Made by a program: the position numbers and the translations under genes | In this document: positions 52,890 through 64,000 of the stretch, in pieces | Position numbering within the stretch: position 1 is the first letter of the stretch | Layout of the letters: each line of letters opens with the position of its first letter | Assembly (NCBI GenBank): GCA_012295275.1 | Contig: CM022673.1 | Coordinates: 15,251,310-15,315,309 of the forward strand | DNA length: 64,000 nucleotides | Source of the DNA: Chrysomallon squamiferum | Taxonomy: Eukaryota > Mollusca > Gastropoda > Neomphalida > Peltospiridae | Direction of reading: 5' to 3' | Notes under the pieces: generated by a model | The model's database searches: none | The model's input: only the letters and a program-made list of their open reading frames with translations | What the model was told of the DNA's origin: nothing

Positions 52890-54410
52890 AATTAATGTAA
52901 GTCTCCACATGTACCCATGTACATACATACGTATTTAAAATTATCTTATATTTTATCCAAGAATTGTTTAAAGCAAACTCATATAAACTGATAAAAATAA
53001 ATATTAAAATTAAATTCTATTTAAAAAAAAAAAAATGAATTCTAATTATAATGCTACACGAAGTGCTGAATATTGATTTAATTTTTTTTTTAAATTTAAA
53101 ATTTAAAGCAGTGAAGTGCGTTTGACAGATGAACAAATGAACATGTTGTGGGCAATGGGGCGAGAGGCAGCTGTTTGTGAAAACAACTCTCCTCATTTGC
53201 ATCCTTTCTTCCAGATCGCTTCATCTTACTTGTTTTTATCTTAGATTTATTTCTGGGTTTGTTTCATTGACGTATTATATTTCATTGTCCAATAAGAGGA
53301 ACATAACTGAATTTATACATATGGATACAGTTTAAATGAATTTTAGAATTTAAAATTTAATATATATATATAAATGAAATAAAGTAAAATAAAATAAAAA
53401 AATAAAATGAAACAAAATTAAACAAAATATAAGAGAAATAAAATGAAATTAATTAAAAAAAAGAAAAAAAGATACCCCCCCAAAAATAAACAAGATTTAG
53501 AAAAAAACGGAAAAAGAAAAAAAAAGAAGAAAAAAGAAAGCCTAGCCCCCTCAAACAAACGCAAACAACAACAAGAAAAAAAAACCGCAGCAAACAACAC
53601 TGAAATAAAGATAACAAAAAAAACAAAAAGCAAACAAAAACACCCCTAGATTTTAAAATTAAACTCGATTTATGAACTATAGAATTTATTGTTTTAAAAT
53701 TAAATAAAATCTGTTTGTTTCTCAGTGGAAATTATAATGATGTGATAGGTAATGTAATTTATTATATAATTTTATTTTAACTAAATCATTAAAAATAACA
53801 GAAATAAAATAAAAACAAAATGTTTTTCACATAAAACTGAAAACACAGAAAAATTAAATACAAAGCAAAAATCTTTAAAATAAATAAATAAATAAATTAA
53901 AACAGCAACAACAACAAAATAATAATAATAAACAATCTCCTATATCGAAAGCAACAACAACAATATCATTGCTTTGATTTTCTAAAACATTTACACATAA
54001 TTCTATTAGATTTCATTCATGATAAACCATCAAATTTTCACAGCTGGACATGGTACAAGACACATTTTTATCTATATTTTTTCGTTGTAGCATTTAATAT
54101 ATGTCTTACATTATAACATATTTTTGTCAAAGAGAGGGAGACAGCAATGAGACAACTTATTTTGTCACTGTGTGATTCGACAGAATTGTGCTAGATCTGA
54201 TTACCAGCGAAATGAAAAATGTTTTCAGGAAGGAAAATGAATGAAGAAGCTAAAATAAAATTGCTAGGAGGAACTGACCTGATTGTTGAAAACATTTTTG
54301 TGCCATTTATTCCTAGAAGCTGACAAATGACCATTACAGATAGGGTGCAAACAATTATGTCTGTATGTTTTCGCAATTCTGTGACATGTAGAAAAACAGA
54401 CGAACAAATA
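52890..54410. other. A-rich non-coding DNA
   Basis: No gene recognised. 53370-53640 is strongly A-rich with AAAAT, AAAAG and CAA words, yielding Lys-rich or Phe-rich frames. Confidence 0.5.
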
Positions 54411-54418
54411 TAGGGCCA

Positions 54419-54419
54419 G

Positions 54420-54501
<82 letters not shown>
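54419..54501. repeat. (TA)n-(TG)n compound microsatellite
   Basis: About 21 TA units pass into about 20 TG units with one CG. Further TA/TG tracts and a CATC/CTAC run continue to about 54755. Confidence 0.95.
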
Positions 54502-54759
54502 TTATAAATGTAAATGCGGGCAAAAACACACACAAAAACAAACACAATCCAAACACATGTATACAGATAGGTATATACATATATAAATATATTTTCATAT
54601 CTACATCCATCCATCCATCCCCACCTACCTACCTAATACATATAAACATATATATATACATAATATATATATGTGTGTGTGTATATATATATATATATAC
54701 ATACACCATACATTCATACATACATTTTTTGTACAAACATCCATACATACATAAAAAGT

Positions 54760-55240
54760 CATATAAAAAAACCATAATTCTGATGGATTCTAGATATTTA
54801 TGGATCTCTGACCCAGGTGCTATCTCGCTTTCAGTGTTCACACACCTTATTTCTTTGAGACTAATTGACTTCTTGTACAAACAAGTGTTTCCTCCAGAGG
54901 GTGATTAGTACGGTTACTGACCTGAAGTGGGAAACACGAAATTAACCTAATACTAATACTAGCAGTTAATGTCTGTCAGCGCTGGTAAAAATTAGAGTTA
55001 AGAGATTTCGAGACCTATTTGACAAAACGAACCGAATCGTTTTTTGAATCCTGTAGGCAGAAATAATCACATCGGTCAATGACAGACAGAATTACGTTTA
55101 TTGAGAATTAAGATTACAGGGTTTATTTAACGTGAGACATTTTGTTAATAATCCCCATTTTTGGTTGTATGTCACGTATTTGTATGACACTGGTACGTGC
55201 TGGTAAAGGACATGACAGAAAGGTGAGGCTAGAACAGCTA
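54760..55240. other. Non-coding DNA
   Basis: No gene or defined element recognised. Confidence 0.5.
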
Positions 55241-55283
55241 CATAGATAGAGAGGGAGAGAGATATATAGACAGGTAGATAAAT

Positions 55284-55480
<197 letters not shown>

Positions 55481-55770
55481 AGTTATCTACATACAAAAAT
55501 ACAAACAATATTTGCATGTTTATTAGACAGATTCAGATTAAAATTATTAAATATAGGTAATGTATGTAGGCTAAATAATACATTGAAAATATATAATACC
55601 TTTTGATATCAGTAGATGTTTACTAAGAACTGACGCAAGCGTTGACGGTATTCATAATCATTCCAAATTGAAGATGTCTTCACCTTTCTCGATAAAATAA
55701 TAAATCTAAACTATACTGACAAATAATTTATCTGTCTGCTGTGATTTGGGTTGTTTTAACACGAAAGTAC

Positions 55771-55848
55771 TAGATATTTTTTTCTTGTTTTCCTTTCCTT
55801 GTTTTAAATTAGATTTTTTTCTTGTTTTCCTTTCCTTGGTTTATCTTA
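55771..55848. repeat. 39-bp tandem duplication
   Basis: TAGAT(A)TTTTTTCTTG... occurs at 55771 and again at 55810. Both copies contain CTTGTTTTCCTTTCCTTG followed by a T-rich end, with small differences. Confidence 0.85.
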
Positions 55849-55849
55849 G

Positions 55850-56630
55850 TCCAAATGCACATTTTAGTGCATATGTCAACTTACATTCAAGTGCAGATCT
55901 AGTATTCTATACAAAAAATAATAATAGTCTAAAAAAAAAAAATATAGCTTTGAAACATCAAGAAAATCGAGTAAGCGCATATATCGTAAATATAGTGGGT
56001 TTGCTGTATAAAACCAAATTCAATATGAAATATATATGTAATATAAAATAGGACAGTTTGTCTTTTGCGGCATGAAATAATCTTATTTTCATTTAACATA
56101 CATCTCAGCAAGTTTTTAAACTCTCATTTCTTTGTGAACGCGTTTTATATTTTTTTGATATCTCTAGTAAATTTTGATTTTTTTAAAATATTTTTTTATT
56201 TGTTTTACTGTTTTTATTTCCAGAAAGCATATTCTGTTAATGGCAGGTATCTTGAAAGAGTCATTAAGTAAAATCCTATATTTTCAATACCTGAAACGTA
56301 TAGCCACGAGCAACGATTACTTTTGATGTCATATTGTGAAATAAAAGCATAAAAGATTTCAACAGAATACTTGGCACGCAAAACATGTTTTCTCTAAATG
56401 TCAAGTATACTTTTTGAACAAAACGTAATATTTCATTCATTTTCCTCTTTGAAAACCCGCCTAGAGCCATATAAAACTGATAATTTATTAGCAAGAAAAA
56501 TCTAACATGACAATATATTGAGCTACTGTACTGACTGAATTAATAGGATATTTTCAAGTATATTAAGTATTATCATGTTGTATGCTCTGTTCAAGATTCA
56601 TAATTTAGAACTGTGATGTACGTATATATA
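55850..56630. other. Non-coding DNA
   Basis: AT-rich; short frames here (for example 56276-56494) have no recognisable motif. Confidence 0.5.
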
Positions 56631-56639
56631 ATGTGTGTA

Positions 56640-56744
56640 TGCATGTATGTATATATATGTGTGTGTGTGTGTTTGTGTATACACACATACATATATATCT
56701 ATATATCTCTCTTTCTCTCTCTCTCTTTATATATATATATATAT

Positions 56745-56819
<75 letters not shown>

Positions 56820-56834
56820 TATAGATAGATAGAT
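56640..56834. repeat. TG, TC, TA and (GATA)n compound repeat
   Basis: Short TG and TC runs, a TA tract (56728-56747) and about 21 GATA units (56748-56834). A second GATA tract about 1.3 kb from the GACA/GATA block. Confidence 0.95.
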
Positions 56835-56839
56835 TGTTT

Positions 56840-59800
56840 GTGTATACTTCCTTCCTGTATGTCTATAATAAAATGTTATAATACTGGAGACACTGCAGTT
56901 GGTGAGTTCACCAGAAGACGATGAAATATTGCAAATCATATCATCATTACAAGACGTAATTTGTACCGGGGGATAAACACTGGCCAATAGGATACGAGTT
57001 AATCATAGTCTTCATTAATAGTAGAGACAGGAAAGTAATAGAGATGGTAGGGACAAAGACTTTTCTAAAAGTGTTTTAATCAATATGGAGATTATCAGAA
57101 AAGTCGTCATGACATAGATGTAAGAAAATAACTGAAGGTCAGACTGTTACATGCCAAGACAAAAGTATCCAGCTAGTACAGCAGTCTTTGGTATCAAATA
57201 TACGATCTTTATGTTATAAAAATTTGAATATTCTTTATCAGTTAACATGAAGATATCTATCTCATTGTCAGTCTGTCTGTTTCTGTTAGACGTATATAAC
57301 TGGCTTCTCATTGATACGAAAGTAACTACGTATATTTTAATAAATCAGATGACAGACACTGTCCAAAGCGACGAGTAGAACTATGAAACATGCCTATGGG
57401 CTAGCACTAAACCACTCTGCTGTTAGAGGAATGACTTTTGTGAAATATCGTTTACATAGTGCGGATTTGTATAAACCCCAAGTAACAATGAAGCAAAAAT
57501 AAAACAAATAAAATAAAACACAATGAAAATAAATAAGATAAAATAAAAATACAATAAAATAAAATAAAGTAGAATTAATAATGATAAATTTAAATAAAAT
57601 AAAATTAAATATTAAAACCCTAACCGCACCAGACTAAACCATATCATTAACGAAAGAACCAACAAAAAATAAAATACTTCCGGGCACAATTATCAATTTT
57701 ATTAAGTATATATAAGTTACTTTTCATATTTAGGAAAAATATTTATCTATCAAATAATTATAGGTTTCGAAAAGTAAATCTCCAAATTTCTTTTTGGAGC
57801 AATAAATTCCACAAAAACAGGTCAACAAAATCTCTTTAATCCGATATAAACTCAATATGCTTTTAGCGTCGGCATCAGAATCTACTTAATCAGTGAATGC
57901 ACATATAATGATTTTCTCTAATTCTTTAAATAACTTTGTAATGCATTTTTAAAATTCTTTTCGAATTCCTTGAATTTTCTTAAGATTTATTTCTTTAAAA
58001 CCAGACGGCATGTAATTCCGTATTTTATTAAAAGTAATTCTTTGTTTTCAAACTGCTATGATAACATGCCAAAGCCCAGACTTTGTGTCAGAATTTACTT
58101 TTTTCAGTCTGCGATGATATAAGACTTTACTTTCTTTGTGTGCTTGATAGTGCAAATGAAAGCACTGTAGTGCTAAAGCTTAATTTAGAAAAGAAGAAGA
58201 AGAAGAAATTAAACAGGATAAAAAAATATACAAATATACAAATATACAAATATTCATACACACATACAAAATACTTACATATATACATACATACATTTAT
58301 AAATACATATGTACGTATGGATGCATTCTGCATGTATGCATGAATGTACGTAGATAAGATTTACATTAATTTTATCAGGTTTAAACAAAGTTTATGTGTT
58401 AATAAGAACAAAATGCGAATAAAATACTTATTATTATTATTATTATTATTTTTTTTTTTTTGCAAAAGAAATATTCTTCAACGTTTACACCATAGCGCTA
58501 TAAAAAAAAGAAAAGGAAAAAAAATTCTCTCAAACTGAAGAAGACTAAATTGGTTTTCTTCTTTTGTGAAAAAATTAAATAAAATAAAGTTCATTTCGTT
58601 TTCTCGCAGGTCAGCATGATTTCGTAGTAAAGTTCCATAAGATAATTTGCGCTTTATGAATTTTTTTAAATTTTATGAATTTTTTAAAACAGTGACAATC
58701 AACAATATGAATTTAAAGTGGGCATTTTTCATGAAAAAAGTCATGTTAAAAGTAAATTTACTGGTTTTTTGTTTTTGTTTTTATTTATTTATTTATTTAT
58801 TGTTAGTGCAATAAACCTGTTATAATGACTATGAAAAAATCCGACTCATAAGAGTGGTGTAAGAAATACATTTTCATATTGTTGCAATGTCTATATAGAA
58901 GCAACCTTATTATGGAGCAAAGCAATACACAGAACAATTACATTTCCTAATGGCGCAGTTCTTCATTTTATGCAAACTCGTCACGAAAAAAAGGTATTTA
59001 GATTGCTATATTTGTATAGTTAATAATATAAATGGTTTATGAAAGAAACTACATGAACTATGGGTATTAAAATTAAATTATGATACAGGAATCAACAACC
59101 TACAAATCTTTCAATACGCAGACACTAACCTAAAAATAAAATTTTTTCCCAATAAAGGAAACATTTTAATATGAGGAAAATATATTGTTACATTATTCTA
59201 TGGGTATCTGCATAATGAAAGTGATGAAACATATGAAACTTCATTTCTAGAATTATGTAACAAAAATGACACAACAATAAGAAGAAATTTTCTTAACGTA
59301 TAAAATTATCGTGGGAAATTGATATCAGAATTGCATTAATATGTAGCTAATTCAACATACCAACTCTTAAATATATTGGATATTCGTCCCCGTAATTGCT
59401 ATCTGAATATAGAAACTCGTGTAATAAGTGCAAACTCATCGCCTCAGGAAATAGACTTTAGTATTACATTATTGTATTAGAATCTCTGTGACGTGGCTAT
59501 TTTACAACATGCGGAAACACGTCACGTCCTGGGCCAGCGAAAGACAAGTATAATTGAATTATTCACAAATCACTATGCAAATCGCTCCACTGATCTTTCT
59601 CATTCTGTAGTGTTGCTCCACAATAGAAGCCAATCTCAATGAAGGAGGGGAGTAAAGTAATCAACGCGCTTTACACAGCAGTACCTAATATCTGGGACAA
59701 TGGAATCATCTTCGATTTAATACGATTGAGAACACTTCCAGTCTGTCTGTCTTCATTCAGTGGGCATTTCACGGGATCAGACAGAAGAAAATATCCAAGA

Positions 59801-60320
59801 GCTCTTCGTGTACTCTTGTTCAAGGTTAAGTTATTTATCTGGTTTTGTTAAAAGGGGCCGAAGAAGAAACAGTATTATTTAGCGGCAGTGGTTCAGTCGC
59901 CAGGTTTAAATCAGATGGCAGATGGATCGCATGATAGCATGATTAAGAGATATTTCGGAGCCAAAGGACAACGAACGTATGAATCAAAATAATTAATGCT
60001 TTAATGTTTTAAAATATATATTTCAAGGAGAGAATGCTTCAGTTACTGGTATGAGTATACTATTTATTTTGAGCTACGTTTGTTTTTTAAAGCAAAGGAA
60101 AACGTCATCCTCTATGGTTTGTTAATATAAAAATGACCAGTTCAGAACAAGCAGATTTAAAAAAAAAAAAATAACGACGAATTTAGTCTAAAAGAACCTT
60201 TTAGTATTAGTAAAACACAATACTGTTTATGTTTATTATGTTGCAGATAAGATATAAATTATTAAACTAATTTTAGAAAGTGATATATTTAAAGTCCCTC
60301 GCCACCTTGATACAGGTGTC
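56840..60320. other. Non-coding DNA
   Basis: No gene recognised. It includes AAAAT-like units (57487-57610), a CATA-rich stretch (58225-58330), TTA (58430-58449), TTTA (58780-58800) and an 8-bp inverted repeat at 59488-59525. A 70-codon frame at 59639-59851 is repeat-free but has no family motif. Confidence 0.5.
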
Positions 60321-60326
60321 ATTACT

Positions 60327-60346
60327 ATTTTATTTATTTTTATTTT

Positions 60347-60383
<37 letters not shown>

Positions 60384-60420
60384 TTTTTTATTTTTTATTA
60401 TTATTATTATTTATTTTTTT
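60327..60420. repeat. T-rich tract with 32-base T homopolymer
   Basis: TTTA and TTTTA units lead into about 32 T (60349-60380), then TTA units. Confidence 0.93.
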
Positions 60421-60693
60421 GACAAATGATATTAAAAAAGACTGGGGTCGGGTTAATTAACACGGCAAATACTTTAATCTAAAATATTACTGCACATGAG
60501 GGATTTTCGTAAGTTAAGACCAGCTGATCATTGTAAATCTAGAAAATTAAACAGTTTATGGTTCTGTTTTCTCGAGAGTTATTTCTTCTTTATATATTCC
60601 ATAGAGACACATAAATACACTAAAAGACAGAAAAGAAATAAAAAGAGAAAAAAAAGCACAACAACAAAAAGACAAAGTAAGAAATAAATATAC

Positions 60694-60697
<4 letters not shown>

Positions 60698-60780
<83 letters not shown>
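60698..60780. repeat. (GA)n microsatellite, ~83 bp
   Basis: Perfect GA units. Confidence 0.96.
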
Positions 60781-60784
<4 letters not shown>

Positions 60785-63700
60785 TAGATAGAGAGAATGA
60801 TATACAAGGACAGATGAATATTTAATAACGGATTTGTTTTAACATAAAATAAAGACATTTTTAAATAGCTTTAACCTAATATAAGAAATAAAAATAAAAA
60901 ACTGTTCGATGCTTGGGAAGAATTCTCTTCGTTATTTCTTAATAACTTCATTTGCCCCATGTGACCTCCTTAAGTTTGCTTCCTTAGTTATGATTTAATA
61001 ATTCAATGATCATTATTTAAATGGGAAAAGAGGCAGGTTAACAGCAACTCTGAAAGATAGAAGATCAGACGAAAGAAACGAAATGGCAGGGTATCAGACA
61101 GGTACACATTTCAAGAGACTTTACATACTGGTGAGAGAAAAGAGAAAGATATATAATATCTTTAGAGAAAGAAGAACAGTTACGTGACAAAAAGAAAAAG
61201 AAAGAAAGAAAGAGAGGGAATGATAGAGTGATGGATAAAGAGAGTGTGTGTGTGCTAGTGACTGAAACTAATATGGTCAGAATAATAATGTAATTGAGTT
61301 TTTTTAAATTGAAATAAGTATTATAAAAGACTGATTATATGGAGAAATCATAAAACTGTATACAACATTTATTTTTCATGTTGATTTACTGGAGTTTTTT
61401 CGGCATCTGTTCGCTGCAATTTTCAGTCATTGTCAGTATTAAATTCAAACCTAAATATTAGAAATAAATTAATAAAGATATCATTGTAAAAAATAAATGC
61501 ATTATTTAACATACTCATCGTACTTTTAACCTACATTTACCTGTTATTGAGTCATTATACGTAATAAAGCGCCATACACATAATAAGAAAGGAAACCTTC
61601 AGATAATCTCTTTTATTATTAAGAGAAGAAAGACATTTTTTTAAAAAGGCGTTTCCTAAACACAGAAAACTGTATTTGTTTATAAAGGAGAAGTGGAACA
61701 AACCGAATAAAAATAACTTTAGAATATTCGGGTTTTAACAGCAACATCTTTCAACCCATCTTGTTGATTCCTTAATTTGTTAAAGAAATATCATTCTGAA
61801 TTATCTTTAATATCAAAATACTGCAGTTCGCAAGAATGACTCGAATATACATACTTTCAAAATGTTTTTCACATTTGTAAAGGGTGTAGTAAAACGTTGA
61901 ATGTATAGGTTGGCAATCGATTCACATAAAAGATACTTCAGACTGAAACGGTCGACGGATTTCCATGGAAGATGTCTACAGTCGGAAATGAAAGGTTTTA
62001 TACAAATATGTCTTGTTTTCCTGGCATTCATCAGAGCCCACTGTGCTCGATGAAGCCATTTTCTAGCAGAGAAAACGAATTCCTATACATTGTTGATAAT
62101 CGAGATCAAAAGAGTCTCCGATTAACTCAAGACAATTTATTTGTGACTATTTTTATAGAGAAAATTTGCGTTAAATAATGATTTGGTAATTTAAACAGAA
62201 TGCCGGCTCTCTTCAAATACAGATCCATGGAATATGGTTGCCTAATTGCTTTTAGTAGAAATAAATTAATTGAATAAGTAAAAATATTTCTAGGCTAAAC
62301 TGAACAATATAAATGAAGGAATATAGAAAATAAATGATAATGACAATTATTTTTATTAATAAACGATCAAAAAAAAAATCTTGAAAGCGAAGGTAATCAT
62401 GGTAATAATGATGACAATGTAGTTCATGTAATGAATCTCAGAATTATCCTTAATTATTTAGTTATTTTCGTGTTTTCTTCTTATGCTATCATGGAGTAAA
62501 TAAAAATCAGTTTTTTTTTCTTTTATTTAAATAATATGTTTTCTTTAAAACTTTCTATTTTACTTTTCTTTCGAAAAAAAAAAAAAATAAATTAAAAAAA
62601 ATCAAATCCTAATGAAAAGGGCAGTTCTGAACGAGTGGCAATGGTAAGCCATAACTCCCAAATCAACAGCAAAAAAAAATAAAAAATAATAATAAAAATA
62701 AAAATAAAACAAGGATCAAAAACCAAAATACCCCCCAAAAAACTACACAAAAAACAACAAAAAAACACAACAGCAAAACAACAAACCAATAACAACCAGA
62801 AAACAAATAGCAGCATTAAGACTTGAGAAGAAAACAAAAAATATTCAAATGACTAATCAGCCATTCATTTAGGAAACTGCTACAGACAAGTCATTTCCCT
62901 GGATACCCGCTTAATGTCGTTTGTCGCCTATAGTCATTATTCTTCTTGTATTTCTAACCACGAAAATAGATAAGCGAAGACGATATGGATGTTTCACATG
63001 TACTATCGCTTGCACACTTTGTCCCAAAGGACACAATTAAAAGTATTGGTAGCCATGCAAACAGTTACCATTTTGCAAGATATTAAGACCATCATGCAAA
63101 TTCTCAGCAATTGTGCTGTATCAGTCCGAGCCAATAAGTAAGTTTGTATTAAAACAAAACAAAAAAATGGTAATGCTTTTAGGACAACCAAACAAAAATA
63201 AAGCAAATAATTTACCCTGCAGAGTTACGTTAAATTTTGAGGACGATAGAAATTATCACGCAAATTCTTGAATATCAAATTAATTTGCTTCAGTTCGTGT
63301 TAGCATAGAAATACGATCACAACTCTGTAATGTTTTTAGAACCTTGTAACAAAATTTCAAGATTTTGGTCACGATAATGAAAAATACTGAATGTAATAAT
63401 AAAATATATTTTAGTTTAATGTATATGTTTTGTCAATACATTATCAATTACAATTTAATCTCGTTTCTAATATAAATGTTTCCTTCTAATCCCTCTTATT
63501 AATTTGTTTTCGCAATTAAATGATATGCCCTTCAAGTCTGTTTAAGAGAGCAGAGTAATGGTACTTTTATTTTCTACATCCTTTGCTACCTCTTTTGTAA
63601 CGGTATTTTATTTACAGATTCAGAAATGGTTTAATTTTCTAAATTAATACTGACTTGAGCTTGCAATTCCATTAACATCTTGAAATGTTGTTCTAGAGTA

Positions 63701-63975
63701 ATAATGGAAACTCTTCTTAGATTATTTTCCAAATTAATGTTCTTTTAATGCATTACACAGATTAATGCATTATACATGATTTAATGTTTAGGAAAATAAA
63801 AATGGGGTAAACCTAATTAGAACAAATTCTTGAGTAATAAGAAAAAGCGTAATATTGAAGATGAAAGGTTAAAGATTATTAAATAACAACAAGAATAAAT
63901 CACAACGAACACCAGCACCAACCACCACAATCACCACCACCACTACTAACAAAAACAACATCAGCAGTAACAATA
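60785..63975. other. Non-coding DNA
   Basis: No gene recognised. A-rich stretches with CAA words (62570-62820) and a CAC/CAA/ACC-rich patch (63890-63960) are the only compositional features. Confidence 0.5.
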
Positions 63976-63977
63976 AT

Positions 63978-64000
63978 CATAATAATAATAATAATAATAA
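63978..64000. repeat. (AAT)n microsatellite cut by the window edge
   Basis: AAT units run to the last base, so the full length is unknown. Confidence 0.9.

Noticed and set aside
59090-59160. FQYADTN-like translation suggesting a reverse transcriptase YADD motif
   Set aside because: The frame is broken nearby and no other reverse transcriptase motif was found on either side, so the match is likely chance.
59639-59851. 70-codon ATG-started frame of normal composition
   Set aside because: No recognisable motif, no neighbouring exons and no splice context.

Overview
The window is AT-rich animal DNA, dominated by simple repeats, with one convincing protein-coding gene. That gene lies on the minus strand and has two coding exons: 13033 down to 12546, and 8592 down to 7692. 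They are joined across a GT-AG intron of 3,953 bp. The spliced reading frame encodes a complete 462-residue seven-transmembrane rhodopsin-class (class A) neuropeptide GPCR. It is related to the vasopressin/oxytocin, CCAP/neuropeptide S and GnRH/AKH receptor group. A well-formed splice acceptor just upstream of the start codon implies at least one further 5' untranslated exon, which I could not locate.

The organism is a metazoan with large introns, very sparse genes and very dense microsatellites: (GA)n, (AAT)n, (AAAT)n, (TA)n, GATA/GACA and (CATA)n. This fits a coleoid cephalopod such as an octopus. The taxon is inferred from genome style and receptor type, not from a diagnostic marker. No bacterial-type features, CRISPR arrays, rRNA genes or intact tRNA genes were seen.

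Layout: 1-7691 is 3' flank of the receptor gene, with a degenerate ~105-bp tandem array (2284-2602), a possible tRNA-derived SINE (~4025-4130), a long (GA)n tract and a CTA/ACT-rich block. 7692-13068 is the receptor gene, whose intron carries several microsatellites; one of them runs right up to the exon 2 splice acceptor. 13069-64000 is apparently intergenic, or possibly a far-upstream 5' intron. It contains more than ten long GA/TC tracts, degenerate minisatellites (20 bp at 23341-23480; ~85 bp at 18495-18840), exact or near-exact local duplications (53 bp at 52778-52884; 39 bp at 55771-55848), a perfect 14-bp-arm palindrome (34475-34504), a GACA/GATA block (55285-55480) and a possible relic of a hammerhead-ribozyme-like retroelement motif (36736-36770). 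Nearly all longer open frames outside the receptor are translations of microsatellites.

I did not find a clearly new multi-gene system. The most interesting items are the receptor itself (subfamily not settled), its 11-codon upstream ORF whose stop overlaps the receptor start codon, and the microsatellite that serves as the polypyrimidine tract of its second exon.
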